Source: JAAURB01 sp049649525 | GTDB taxonomy: Bacteria > Cyanobacteriota > Cyanobacteriia > Cyanobacteriales > Microcoleaceae | Reading direction: 5' to 3' | Assembly (NCBI GenBank): GCA_049649525.1 | Contig: JBARZE010000002.1 | Location: forward strand, 62,001 to 126,000 | Length of the DNA: 64,000 nucleotides | In this document: positions 37,473-46,295 of the stretch, one piece after another | Layout: every line of letters begins with the position of its first letter | Position numbering within the stretch: the first letter of the stretch is position 1 | The notes under the pieces: generated by a model | Database searches by the model: none | What the model saw: the letters and a program-made list of their open reading frames with translations, nothing else | What the model was told of the DNA's origin: nothing | Made by a program: the position numbers and the translations under genes

Positions 37473-38348
37473 ATGAGTAAACATCACTCCTCAAACTCTA
37501 AACCTCAGCCTCGATCTGGCAAATTCATCCCTTCTGAGTCTGCTAAACAACGCTCTAATAGAAGACAAAACCCTAAACCCATACAACCCGTTGAAGAGAC
37601 TGAACCCATAGAGGAAAATGACTTCATCTATGGTCGTTATCCAGTCCTCGCCGCACTAGAAAATCAGCGCTCGCTCAATCGGATTTGGATATTAAGTCAA
37701 TTACGCACAGATAGACGTTTTCAAGAACTTCTGCAGCAAGCGAAAGGCAATGGAGTCATTATTGATCAGGTGAATACTCAACGACTCGATCAAATCACCC
37801 AAGGCGCAAACCATCAAGGTATTGTGGCTCAAATTGCTCCCTATGAATATCTAGACTTAGAAACCTTAATTACCCAAGCCAAATCAGCAGATCCCAATCC
37901 TGTCATTATTGTGGCAGAGGGATTAAAAGATCCCCATAACCTAGGGGCAATTATCCGTAGCGCCGAAGCCATAGGTGCTCAAGGCATAGTTATACCCCAA
38001 CGCCGTTCTGTCGGCATTACAGCGACTGTAATGAAGGTGGCAGCGGGTGCTTTAGAATCATTTCCGGTGGCACGAGTGGTCAACCTCAACCGGGGGTTAG
38101 AAACTCTCAAAGCTGAGGGATTTTGGGTTTATGGGACAGTGGCATCTGCTCCTCAAACGATTGAGACTACAAAATTTTCCGGGCCAATTGTGTTAGTGGT
38201 GGGAAGTGAAGCTGAGGGTTTAAGTCGCTTAGTCGAACAAAGCTGTGATGTTTTAGTCTCAATTTCTTTACGTGGAAAAACTCCCAGTCTAAATGTTTCT
38301 GTTGCCACAGGCATGGCATTGTATGAAATCTATCGTCAGCGGGATTGA
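37473..38348 (+). CDS. rlmB: 23S rRNA (guanosine-2'-O-)-methyltransferase, TrmH/SpoU family (RlmB-like)
   Basis: The protein has 291 aa. After a basic, disordered N-terminus (~1-48) comes the substrate-binding domain (FIYGRYPVLAALENQR) and the SPOUT knot domain with VAEGLKDPHNLGAIIRSAEA, IVLVVGSEAEGLSRLVE and the C-terminal knot SLRGKTPSLNVSVATGMALYE. These are the three SpoU motifs. It methylates a guanosine ribose in 23S rRNA. It is tightly linked to mrnC (4-base gap). The exact target nucleotide is inferred from the family. Confidence 0.92.
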   Translation: MSKHHSSNSKPQPRSGKFIPSESAKQRSNRRQNPKPIQPVEETEPIEENDFIYGRYPVLAALENQRSLNRIWILSQLRTDRRFQELLQQAKGNGVIIDQVNTQRLDQITQGANHQGIVAQIAPYEYLDLETLITQAKSADPNPVIIVAEGLKDPHNLGAIIRSAEAIGAQGIVIPQRRSVGITATVMKVAAGALESFPVARVVNLNRGLETLKAEGFWVYGTVASAPQTIETTKFSGPIVLVVGSEAEGLSRLVEQSCDVLVSISLRGKTPSLNVSVATGMALYEIYRQRD

Positions 38349-38583
38349 GAAATTTTTTCAGGAAATGGTATACTGAGACGCGGTATGGGCAATGAGCATT
38401 AAGATACAATCAAAATTGTCTAATTTATTTCTGTGTAGCGGCAAAGCTCACTTGATAAAAATCAATTAAACTCAACAGGACTAAGGTTCTAATAATCTGT
38501 TTTGCTAGATTCTTAATTTAAAATAATAAATAACACGTTTTAACCTAATTTACTTTGCTCAATTTAACGAGGTGTAAATAAAG

Positions 38584-38865
38584 ATGAAAGAAATTTTAAT
38601 TAGTATATTGAACTTTTTTGGACTTGCTATATGGGTTAAAATTGATACAGAAAATCCAATTTGTACTTACTATTTTGGGCCTTTCTTGACGAAAAAAGAA
38701 GCGATTGCTGAACAACAGGGTTACAGGGAAGATATAGAAAGCGAGGATGCTACTATTGCTCAGGTCAAGATCAAGCGTTGTAAACCTTTAAATTTAACGG
38801 TGTTAGAACCCGGACAAACTTTGATTACTCAAAGAATTATTAGTCATTTTAGCGCTCAACCTTAG
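38584..38865 (+). CDS. DUF1816 domain protein
   Basis: This 93-aa protein starts MKEILISILNFFGLAIWVKI, a short amphipathic segment rather than a full membrane helix. It then has the DUF1816 pattern: TENPICTYYFGPFLTKKEA, Y-x-x-D and CKPLNLTVL. The family is restricted to cyanobacteria, and some members are linked to phycobilisome or stress responses. No function is established. The gene stands alone, with AT-rich flanks. Confidence 0.82.
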   Translation: MKEILISILNFFGLAIWVKIDTENPICTYYFGPFLTKKEAIAEQQGYREDIESEDATIAQVKIKRCKPLNLTVLEPGQTLITQRIISHFSAQP

Positions 38866-38898
38866 CAGCTTTACACTACATTATTGCCAGTAAAAACT

Positions 38899-39753
38899 TT
38901 ATATGAATTTATCGGTAGTCAGGGCATGAAAAGCTAACCACTCCTCAATATCAGTTATCACCCGATCGGGAATTTCCCATGGGAATAAATGAGCTGTATT
39001 TGGGTAACAGTGAAACTGAGCGATTGGAATAGCTTCAGCCGTCGCGAAACTTGATGCTGCGGTAATATGATAGTCAGATGCACCTGCCATGACTAAAGTC
39101 GGACATTGCACAGTTGAGAGTTCGCCTAAACGATTATATCCGGTTCGCAAAGCTTGTGAGAGGGCAAACGTTGCCCTCCGAGAAGTTTGTAGATAAGCTG
39201 GAACCGCTGCATGAGCTATATATTTATAAGCGCTAGAAGTATGACGTTGAATCAGATATCGAAATAGCGATCGCTTTCCAAATGTTTCGATATTCCATCC
39301 CCAACCCGGAAACAATAAATTAATTAAGCTGGCTATCCCCGTATAAAGATTATCTTGCAAGGAAATAGGCGGATGATTTCCTCGAGGTTGGGCGGCTGAG
39401 GCGACTAAAATCAATCCTTTGACTCTTTCGGGTTGACGCAAAGCCAGTTCAACTCCTAAAATTCCTCCCAATGACCATCCCAAAATGATAAACTGCTCTA
39501 ATTGAAGTTGCCGGGTCAACATTTCTAAATCTAGTAAATGATCGCTCATCTGGAATGATTGTTTCACTTGACTTTTACCATAACCCCTTAAGTCAGGTGC
39601 GATAGTTTGGAAGCGATTTGAAAGAGATTGGGTAAACACATCCATGCACTGGCTAGAACCGGGATGACCATGTAGACAGAGGATAGGATATCCTGTTCCT
39701 TGAATTCGAGTATTGAGTTGAATCGCTGTCATTGATGATGAGTGATGGGTCAT
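38899..39753 (-). CDS. Alpha/beta hydrolase
   Basis: This 284-aa single-domain hydrolase has the oxyanion-hole motif LCLHGHPGSSQCMD, the nucleophile elbow IILGWSLGGILGVEL (Ser near 94), an Asp in GASDYHIT and the catalytic His in NTAHLFPWE. The region ~130-200 looks like a helical cap domain. The substrate is unknown. Its upstream side abuts the nested mobile element region that begins about 140 bases away. Confidence 0.9.
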   Translation of the reverse strand: MTHHSSSMTAIQLNTRIQGTGYPILCLHGHPGSSQCMDVFTQSLSNRFQTIAPDLRGYGKSQVKQSFQMSDHLLDLEMLTRQLQLEQFIILGWSLGGILGVELALRQPERVKGLILVASAAQPRGNHPPISLQDNLYTGIASLINLLFPGWGWNIETFGKRSLFRYLIQRHTSSAYKYIAHAAVPAYLQTSRRATFALSQALRTGYNRLGELSTVQCPTLVMAGASDYHITAASSFATAEAIPIAQFHCYPNTAHLFPWEIPDRVITDIEEWLAFHALTTDKFI

Positions 39754-39925
39754 TGGTTTTTGGCGATTAAAGACAGTTGGGGAATCTGGCTTTTTCTATT
39801 CTCAGTATTGCTTATTTCCTAAAAAAATTATCCTTAACCAGAGGAGAGTAAATCCTATTATTTTAAATATGGGGATATAAGCGACCTCTTTGATGTTATC
39901 ATGATAGCAAGTTAGTGATAATACA

Positions 39926-40018
39926 ATGTTCAAAGCTTACAAGTACAGAATTTATCCAACAGATGAGCAGAAACAAATGCTAGAACAGCATTTCGGTAAC
40001 TGTCGTTGGTCCCCTAAT
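39926..40018 (+). pseudogene. tnpB: tnpB, N-terminal exon (outer IS605-type element)
   Basis: These 31 codons encode MFKAYKYRIYPTDEQKQMLE and then HFGNCRWSPN, the conserved N-terminus of TnpB (RNA-guided nuclease of IS200/IS605 elements). The sequence stops exactly at a codon boundary where GTGCG, the 5' end of a group II intron, begins. Confidence 0.85.
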
Positions 40019-42366
40019 GTGCGATTCGTTGAGATGAGAAGTTAGAGCATACAAGCTTAAACGTACATATCGTAAGGAATTAAAACCCCTTACAACTGTT
40101 ACTTAGTCTGCTAAAGGAGCAGAACACGGAGTCAAAAGAGTAATCTTAAGTGTTACGACACAACCCTAAGTTTTTGGTATAGCAAACCAAGGATTTAAGC
40201 AGGGTTGAAAGGGAGCAAACCTAAGACAGAATAGACACACTCCCAAGTCAATTGGTCATGGTTAGCGCAAGCGAACAGTCATCTTGAACCCTCATCAACC
40301 ATAAGCAGCGAAACTGTCTGAAACGCTGCACTCAAAAGAGAACAGGGAAAAGTGGGGATTTGTTCCAGTCACCCACACAGACTCCTAAAAGTACCTTGGG
40401 GGAAAGACTAGGCTAAGAGTAATTGAAGCCTTTAAAGAACCTAAAACCAATAAACCCTAAATAACGGAACGAATTAACCCCATAGAACCTCTCACTATTA
40501 AGGTCGATAAGTGAGTAGTAATAAGCTTAAGCGCATGGTCTATGGAGGTGAGATGAAGAAAGAAGCTAAAGCTTACCTGTAATGGGTATGGATACGCTGA
40601 CGTTCTTCGGTTTATCTAGAAGGGAAAGTCGCCATTAGTAATGAAAATGGAAAAAGCGAGTTTCAAGACTACGAATTCATGGCAAGACATGAATTGGGCA
40701 AAAGTCCAACGCAAAGTCTTCAAGTTACAAAAACGAATATTCCAAGCGGTTAAATCAGGACAAAAAGCTAAAGCTAGAAAACTTCAAAAACTCCTGTTAA
40801 AGTCACATTATGCAAAGCTCTTAGCTATACGCAAAGTCACCCAAGATAATCAAGGAAAGAAAACTGCTGGAATAGATGGACAAAAAATCATCTATCCCCA
40901 ACAGCGATTAAACCTAATTAAAGAATTATCACCAAAAGGGTACAAAGCCAAGGCTCTAAGACGAGTATGGATACCAAAACCAGGAAGGGATGAAAAACGC
41001 CCCCTTGGAATTCCTACTATCCTTGATAGAGCAATGCAAGCCCTGGTTAAATCAGCCTTAGAACCGTATTGGGAAGCCCAATTCGAGGGAACATCATACG
41101 GCTTTAGACCAGGCAGAAGCGCACATGACCCAATCGGTTACATACATAACTGTACCAATCAAGGCACAAAATATGTCCTAGATGCCGATATCGCCAAATG
41201 CTTCGACAAGATTAACCATGATTACCTACTGTCCAAATTAGAATGTCCATCTAACCTCAGAAAAATAATCAAACAATGGTTAAAAGCTGGAGTCATGGAC
41301 AACGGCGTATTTGAAAGCACAGATATGGGAACGCCCCAAGGTGGGGTAATTAGCCCTCTACTTGCTAACATCGCATTAGATGGAATGATTAGGGATATCA
41401 GGAAGGAATTTCCTAAAACAAAATGGGTAAATAAGGAAAGAAACCATAACTATAAACCCTTCATTATCAGATACGCAGACGACTTTGTTGTACTTCACAA
41501 AGACCTTGATGTAATCTTTCAATGCCAAAAAATGATTGCCTCATGGTTAAGAAAACTAGGACTACAATTAAAGCCTGAGAAAACCCATATATGTCATACT
41601 CTATACGAGATAAACATAGATGGAAAAACGTATCCACCTGGATTTAATTTCTTAGGATTTAACATAAGGTCATACCATACTGGAAAACACAACTCCAGCA
41701 GAACACCTGGGAAAAAATCAAAAGCATTAGGTTTTAAGACTCTCATAAAACCTAGCAAAGAATCAATCAAGAGTCATCACGAAACCATCAAAGAAGTCAT
41801 TCAAGCACATAAAAAAGCTCCCCAAGAAGCACTAATAAAATCACTAATTCCCGTAATTAGAGGATGGTGTAATTATTTCCGAGCGGTTACAAGCCAGGAA
41901 ATATTCGGGAAAGAAGACCATAATTTATGGCAACTTCTAAGAGCCTGGACAGTTAGCAGAACCAGGAAAGCTAGTCGTAAGAAATTGAGTATCTATTTCT
42001 CACAAGGAAAACATGGGAAATGGACGTTTCAGAATAAAAACGGATACGTTCTAACCCTACACAAAGATATTAAAATGCTTCGACACACGCTAATAAAACC
42101 TGAAGCATCCCCCTATGATGGAAACTGGACATATTGGAGTAAAAGACAGGGAACATACCCAGAAACACCCACAAGAGTTGCAAAACTCATAAAGAAACAA
42201 AAAGGAAAATGTAACCACTGTCAACAAAGCTTTATGCCCGACGATGTTGTAGAAGTTGACCACATCATCCCCAAATCAAAAGGTGGAAAAGATGAATATA
42301 CAAACCTACAATTATTACATCGTCACTGTCACGATAACAAAACAAGATATGATGGTAGCCTCAATA
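40019..42366 (+). mobile_element. Group II intron, 3'-truncated
   Basis: The intron starts at GTGCG (40019-40023), directly after TnpB codon 31. About 620 bases of structured, non-coding sequence (domains I-III plus the start of domain IV) precede the maturase ORF. No domain V (GAGC...GTTC) or domain VI is found after the ORF. Instead, from about 42367 the DNA encodes TnpB again in another frame (ETTYRQTGKALTRNAIQKLL). A deletion has therefore removed the 3' ribozyme domains and roughly 8 codons of tnpB. Self-splicing should be lost. Confidence 0.8.
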
Positions 42367-42449
42367 GAGACTACCTACCGCCAGACAGGAAAAGCTCTAA
42401 CCAGAAACGCTATACAGAAGCTGTTATCTCAACTCAAGAAAAAGTATAA
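40641..42449 (+). CDS. ltrA: Group II intron-encoded reverse transcriptase/maturase with HNH endonuclease
   Basis: The protein has 602 aa. The N-terminal RVT_N region (~13-75) is followed by the reverse transcriptase with GTPQGGVISPLLANIALDGM and the active site FIIRYADDFVVLH (YADD near 277). The maturase (X) domain has VIRGWCNYFRAV, and the C-terminal HNH endonuclease has CNHCQQSF, VEVDHIIPKSKGG and LQLLHRHCHDNKT. All domains look intact. The last ~27 codons (from about 42367) are read from the tnpB exon in another frame, because the intron's 3' end is missing. The natural C-terminus probably ended near DNKTRYDGS. Confidence 0.93.
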   Translation: MKMEKASFKTTNSWQDMNWAKVQRKVFKLQKRIFQAVKSGQKAKARKLQKLLLKSHYAKLLAIRKVTQDNQGKKTAGIDGQKIIYPQQRLNLIKELSPKGYKAKALRRVWIPKPGRDEKRPLGIPTILDRAMQALVKSALEPYWEAQFEGTSYGFRPGRSAHDPIGYIHNCTNQGTKYVLDADIAKCFDKINHDYLLSKLECPSNLRKIIKQWLKAGVMDNGVFESTDMGTPQGGVISPLLANIALDGMIRDIRKEFPKTKWVNKERNHNYKPFIIRYADDFVVLHKDLDVIFQCQKMIASWLRKLGLQLKPEKTHICHTLYEINIDGKTYPPGFNFLGFNIRSYHTGKHNSSRTPGKKSKALGFKTLIKPSKESIKSHHETIKEVIQAHKKAPQEALIKSLIPVIRGWCNYFRAVTSQEIFGKEDHNLWQLLRAWTVSRTRKASRKKLSIYFSQGKHGKWTFQNKNGYVLTLHKDIKMLRHTLIKPEASPYDGNWTYWSKRQGTYPETPTRVAKLIKKQKGKCNHCQQSFMPDDVVEVDHIIPKSKGGKDEYTNLQLLHRHCHDNKTRYDGSLNRDYLPPDRKSSNQKRYTEAVISTQEKV

Positions 42450-42989
42450 TTGGTTAGGACTTTGCTATTCTCAATGCTTGCAGGTAGTGGCTTTGAACCT
42501 GAGTAGAGATATGTAAAAACTTCTTTGAAAAGCGCAGTGGTTATCCTCGCTACAAATCAAAGAACGCTAAGCAGTCAATACAGTACCCTCAAAACGTCAA
42601 GCTAGACGGTGATTATCTAAAGCTGCCGGGTTCGCTCTTGCAAGCTCTATTGTCGTTTAACTAGAAGTTTTGAAGGGACAATAAAGACTGTCACAATATC
42701 TAGAAGTCCAGGGGGTCAATACTATGGTTCTGTTTGAGTTGATGATGGTAAGGAGTTGCCAGCAACATCAACCGAAGCAAAGGCTGTTGGCATTGATGTC
42801 GGAATTACAGATATTGCTGTGACGAGTGATGGCGAGAAGTTTAGCAACCCTAAATTGATGGCTAAACACCAAAAGAACCGTATTCGCAAAGAGCGTAAAC
42901 TCGCTCGCAAACAGAAGGGTTCTAGCCGTTGCCACAAAGCTCGTCGGCGAGTGTCTAGGGGTCGTAACAGTTCACAAAATTTTGCCTAA
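42367..42989 (+). pseudogene. tnpB: tnpB, middle segment (outer element), frameshifted
   Basis: TnpB resumes with YRQTGKALTRNAIQKLLSQL and LGLCYSQCLQVVALNLSR. A one-base shift near 42510 moves the frame to NFFEKRSGYPRYKSKNA. Another shift near 42648 moves it to YCRLTRSFEGTIKTVTI. A TGA at 42738-42740 then precedes VDDGKELPATSTEAKAVGID, which carries the first catalytic RuvC Asp (GIDVGITD). It ends at NSSQNFA, where the IS607-type element interrupts. At least three inactivating changes are present. Confidence 0.85.
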
Positions 42990-43030
42990 AGCTCTTCAAA
43001 ACTACTCATAATATCTGCTTAAATAGACGG

Positions 43031-43634
43031 ATGAGTAAGTTAACAATATCAGAGGCTGCTAAAATCAAAGGTGTGAGCGTATCAACCTTAAGGCGTTGGG
43101 AGCATGAAGGAAAGTTAATTCCAGAAAGGACTGCCAACGGTCATAGACGCTACACACTTTCACAACTACTAGGAATCAAAGAAGGAGGCTATTACACAGT
43201 TGGTTATGCAAGAGTATCTAGTCATGAGCAAAAGTCAGATTTAAAACGGCAAAAAGAAGTTTTAGAATTATTTTGTGCAACAAATGGTTGGCAAGTAGAA
43301 ATAATTGAAGACTTAGGTTCAGGGTTAAATTATAGCAAAAAAGGGTTAAAACGCTTGATCAAATTGATTTTAGACAATCAAGTAGAAAGACTTGTTTTAA
43401 CTCATAAGGACAGATTGCTTCGGTTTGGGAGCGAATTAATTTTCAGCTTGTGTGAACAATTTGGAACAGAAGTTGTTATTATTAATCGAACTGAGGATAG
43501 TAGTTTTGAGGAGGACTTAGCACACATACGTGTTGGAAATTATTACCGTTTTTTCAGCCCGTTTATATGGTTCTAGAAGCCATAAGAATAAAAAGATAGT
43601 AGAGGAGTTAAAAGACGTTGCTACTCGGCTTTAA
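43031..43634 (+). pseudogene. tnpA: IS607 serine recombinase (tnpA), frameshifted near the C-terminus
   Basis: The N-terminal MerR-like helix-turn-helix (KLTISEAAKIKGVSVSTLRRWE, split over residues 3-24) is followed by the resolvase domain GYARVSSHEQKSDLKRQ (catalytic Ser near residue 63) and LVLTHKDRLLRFG. The uninterrupted frame ends at 43576 after 181 codons, but its last ~15 residues are out of frame. One extra base near 43530 separates EEDLA from VLEIITVFSARLYGSRS, which runs on in the next frame to TAA at 43632-43634. The catalytic domain is whole but the C-terminal helix is damaged. Confidence 0.85.
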
Positions 43635-44820
43635 GACTGAACTCAAAGTTAATAATAAACAGCGTTCAGCTCTCGCCCAACATGCAGGTACAGCTGGTCA
43701 CGCTTGGAATTGGGGGCTAGCTTTAACGAAACAAATATTAGACCATAATCAAGCATATCCGGATAATAAAATAAAATTCCCAACAGCAATTGACTTGCAC
43801 AAATGGTTAGTCGCGTTAGTTAAGCCTGAAAATAGTTGGTATTATTCATATTCTAAATGTGCCCCTCAATGGGCATTAAGATATTTATCTCAATCTTGGA
43901 AACGTGCATTCAAAAAGCAAGCCAAACCCCCTAGATTTAAGAAAAAAGGGAGATCTGACAGTTTTACCTTAGATGGAGCGATTAAGATAGAACATCAAAA
44001 AATAAAAATCCCAAAAATAGGATGGGTAAAAACTTATGAACGATTACCGTTTTCGTATCAACCCTTATCTATTACAGTTTCCAAGAAGGCTGATAGATGG
44101 TTTATTAGCTTTAAAATAGAAGTAGAACCATGTCAAAACTATTTATCGGAAACTGTAGGAGTAGACTTGGGAATTATTTCCCAAGCCACTTTATCATCAG
44201 GCGTGACATTTAAGGGGGCTAAAAGTTATAAAAAATATGAGGCTAAATTATCTAGACTACAGTATTTGAGCCGCCATCAGATTAAAGGTTCAAATAATTG
44301 GAAAAAGGCTCAAAAAAAGATAGCAAAACTGCATTTTAAGATTGCTAATATTCGCTCATATACATTACACAAGCTCACAACATATTTGGCTAAGAACCAC
44401 AGCCAGGTGGTGATTGAGGATTTAAATGTATCAGGAATGTTGGCCAATAGAAAACTGGCAAAAGCCGTTCAAGACATGGGATTTTACGAGTTTAGACGGC
44501 AATTAGAATATAAATGTCAGTTGTATGGGTCTGAAGTGATCATTGCCGATAGATGGTTTGCCAGTTCAAAAACTTGTTCTAATTGTGGTCATAAAAAAGA
44601 GAAGTTGAGTCATCGGTACACGCCTACGTAAAGTCCGGTGCCTGCGATGACCGCATTCCGCGGTTTAAGTCAGCGAGTTTTTAATTGCGGGTGCTGCGGA
44701 GTTGAAATTGAAAGAGACTTAAATGCAGCTATACATTTGAAGTCTTTGGCGGCGAGCAACGCCCGTGTCAGCTTGTGGAGTAGCGAGTGCCGACACTGCT
44801 ACGGTGAAGCAAGAAAATAA
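43618..44820 (+). pseudogene. tnpB: IS607-associated TnpB, interrupted by a 60-bp insertion
   Basis: A TTG start at 43618 overlaps tnpA. The frame carries the helical N-terminal domain, the RuvC Asp in VGVDLGIISQATL, the RuvC Glu in VVIEDLNVSGML and the first half of the zinc ribbon, SSKTCSNCGHKKEKLS. A 60-bp insertion (44613-44672) then brings TAA at 44629. Beyond it the frame resumes as QRVFNCGCCGVEIERDLNAA, giving the second CxxC pair and the last RuvC Asp. Without the insertion the gene would be about 380 codons long. Confidence 0.85.
44613..44672. repeat. 60-bp insertion with 5-bp flanking duplication in IS607 tnpB
   Basis: The sequence AGTCA occurs at 44608-44612 and again at 44668-44672. 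Removing the 60 bases between them restores a continuous TnpB zinc ribbon. The insert is GC-richer than its surroundings and contains GCGATGACCGCATTCCGCGG. It may be a tiny mobile unit with a 5-bp target duplication; no matching copy was noticed elsewhere in the window. Confidence 0.7.
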
Positions 44821-44863
44821 CTCTAAATTTACTCATGAGTAGATTTAGGTAGGTTTATTAAAG

Positions 44864-45144
44864 CGGATGTTCTGCACAATGCTTAAGTACAAAGCTGAGT
44901 GGGACGGCAAGGTTTACCTAGAGGTAATCGCTTCTTTCCTAGCTCGAAAACCTGTAGTCATTGCTATGACAAAATAGATCAATTGCCTTTGAGTGTTAGA
45001 AGCTGGCAGTGTCTAAGGTGTGAAACAAAGCACGATAGGGACATCAACACAGCAACTAATATTCGTTTTGGAAGGTCTACGAATACTAGCCGGGGGACGC
45101 TCGGCTACTGCTCATCGACGACCCGTAAGACTAGCCGAGCTTAG
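44864..45144 (+). pseudogene. tnpB: tnpB, C-terminal segment (outer element)
   Basis: The segment begins MFCTMLKYKAEWDGKVYLEV (from 44867). It loses one base near 44930 and continues as RFFPSSKTCSHCYDKID and VRSWQCLRCETKHDRDINTA, the zinc ribbon and third RuvC Asp of TnpB. This matches the family of the N-terminal and middle segments, not the IS607 TnpB. The end (TSRGTLGYCSSTTRKTSRA) may be shifted. Confidence 0.8.
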
Positions 45145-45159
45145 CAGGGTCGTCGTCAA
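45116..45159 (+). repeat. Right-end hairpin of the outer IS605-type element
   Basis: CGACGACCC (45116-45124) pairs with GGGTCGTCG (45147-45155) and is followed by TCAA, the arrangement of IS200/IS605 right ends. hisA starts 25 bases later. Confidence 0.7.
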
Positions 45160-45183
45160 ATAATCTAACCCAATATAAATATT

Positions 45184-45957
45184 ATGAATGTGATTCCAGC
45201 CATTGATTTACTCGCCGGACGTTGCGTCCGACTGTATCAGGGAGATTATAATCAAGCTGAGACCTTCAACGATGATCCGGTTGCAGTCGCTCGTGAATGG
45301 GTCAATCAGGGTGCGACTCGTCTGCATTTAGTCGATCTTGACGGCGCAAAAACAGGTCAACCGACAAACCATCAAGTGATTGCAGATATTGTAAATGCTG
45401 TTAATATTCCGGTGCAAGTCGGAGGCGGTTTGCGTAGCCTCGACACTGTCGCAGCATTATTAAATCTAGGGATTCAAAGTGCTATTCTCGGAACAATTGC
45501 AGTGGAAAATCCTCAATTAGTCGGAGAATTGTGTGAGGCATTTCCGGGACAAATTATAGTTGGTATTGATGCCCGTGATGGCAAAGTCGCGACCCGAGGA
45601 TGGTTGGAAACTTCAGAAGTCTTAGCCACTAACTTAGCGGGTCAAATGGCGCAACTGGGCGCTGCAGCAATTATTTATACTGATATTCATCGGGATGGAA
45701 CCTTACAGGGGCCAAATAAAGCGGCGTTACGAGAATTAACCGAAAAGATTACTATTCCTGTCATCGCATCTGGGGGTGTAAGTTCAATTAGAGATTTACT
45801 CGGTTTACTGGCATTAGAACCCTTGGGAGTGACGGGGGTCATTGTTGGCAAAGCGATTTACACTGGAGATGTGAACCTCACTGAAGCGATTCAAGCCGTG
45901 GGTCAAGGACGATTTCAGGATGTCCCGCCAGACTTGGGTAATTCAACATTCGCTTAA
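45184..45957 (+). CDS. hisA: Phosphoribosylformimino-5-aminoimidazole carboxamide ribotide isomerase
   Basis: The fourth enzyme of histidine synthesis is a TIM barrel of 257 aa. The N-terminus MNVIPAIDLLAGRCVRLYQGDY has the catalytic Asp (about residue 8). The phosphate-binding loops are PVQVGGGLRSLDTV and PVIASGGVSSIRDLLGL, and the second catalytic Asp is in IIYTDIHRDGTLQGPN. The mobile island ends only 25 bases upstream, so the native promoter of hisA may have been displaced or may now lie inside the element. Confidence 0.96.
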   Translation: MNVIPAIDLLAGRCVRLYQGDYNQAETFNDDPVAVAREWVNQGATRLHLVDLDGAKTGQPTNHQVIADIVNAVNIPVQVGGGLRSLDTVAALLNLGIQSAILGTIAVENPQLVGELCEAFPGQIIVGIDARDGKVATRGWLETSEVLATNLAGQMAQLGAAAIIYTDIHRDGTLQGPNKAALRELTEKITIPVIASGGVSSIRDLLGLLALEPLGVTGVIVGKAIYTGDVNLTEAIQAVGQGRFQDVPPDLGNSTFA

Positions 45958-46295
45958 CTACAGTTAGGCATGGACAAGTGTCGCTGCAAACCTTGTTATA
46001 GCGCTACGCGCCCTTGCAACAGGCACTCGGTGCTACAGCCGCCGACGACGATCAAAGCGGTGGACCCTGCGCCACTGGAGGGATCTTCACGTAAGGAACG
46101 CGCAGGCCTGAGAGGGTTGTAGGATTTAGGAATGTCTTACACCCAATCTTGTACTGCTATAACAAAATATATTGTAGATTCGAGTGACGGAGAAAAAGGT
46201 GAGGAATAAGGATTTATGTGTAAATCGAGGGATTAGCTTGTTATCTTAATAAAAAGAAATAAACTTTAATCATTCTAATTTCCTCACCCTCAGCT
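45958..46295. other. Intergenic region with a dispersed motif (338 bp)
   Basis: The left half is unusually GC-rich and holds short self-complementary runs (for example GTGGACCC...GCGCCAC near 46070). The 17-mer AATCTTGTACTGCTATA at 46145-46161 recurs exactly at 57806-57822. The right side is AT-rich and leads into the NADH dehydrogenase gene. No gene was seen. Confidence 0.5.

Larger units (their letters stand above)
42990..44863 (+). mobile_element. IS607-type element inserted in tnpB
   Basis: The element carries a serine recombinase gene (tnpA) and a tnpB gene overlapping by 17 bases, the normal IS607 order. Flanks: TnpB reads NSSQNFA on the left (to 42986) and MFCTMLKYKAEW on the right (from 44867). 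About 50 TnpB residues expected between them are absent, so a deletion accompanied or followed insertion. An inverted repeat CTAAAT/ATTTAG around a central TACTCATGAGTA (44823-44847) lies near the right end. Exact ends are not determined. Confidence 0.75.
39897..45159 (+). mobile_element. Nested mobile-element island: IS200/IS605-type (tnpB-only) element with a group II intron and an IS607-type element inside
   Basis: The outer element is a TnpB-only IS605-type unit whose gene is now in three pieces: 39926-40018, 42367-42989 and 44864-45144. The first gap is filled by a group II intron (from 40019) and the second by an IS607-type element. The left edge is placed at the palindrome TATCATGATA (39897-39906), 19 bases before the tnpB ATG, and the right edge at the terminal hairpin (45116-45155) and TCAA. 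Both edges are approximate. The outer element lies between the alpha/beta hydrolase gene and hisA and disrupts neither. Confidence 0.8.

Noticed and set aside
42256..42516. 86-codon plus-strand frame at the end of the maturase gene
   Set aside because: Not an independent gene. Its second half is the tnpB middle segment and its first half is an alternative frame of the maturase.
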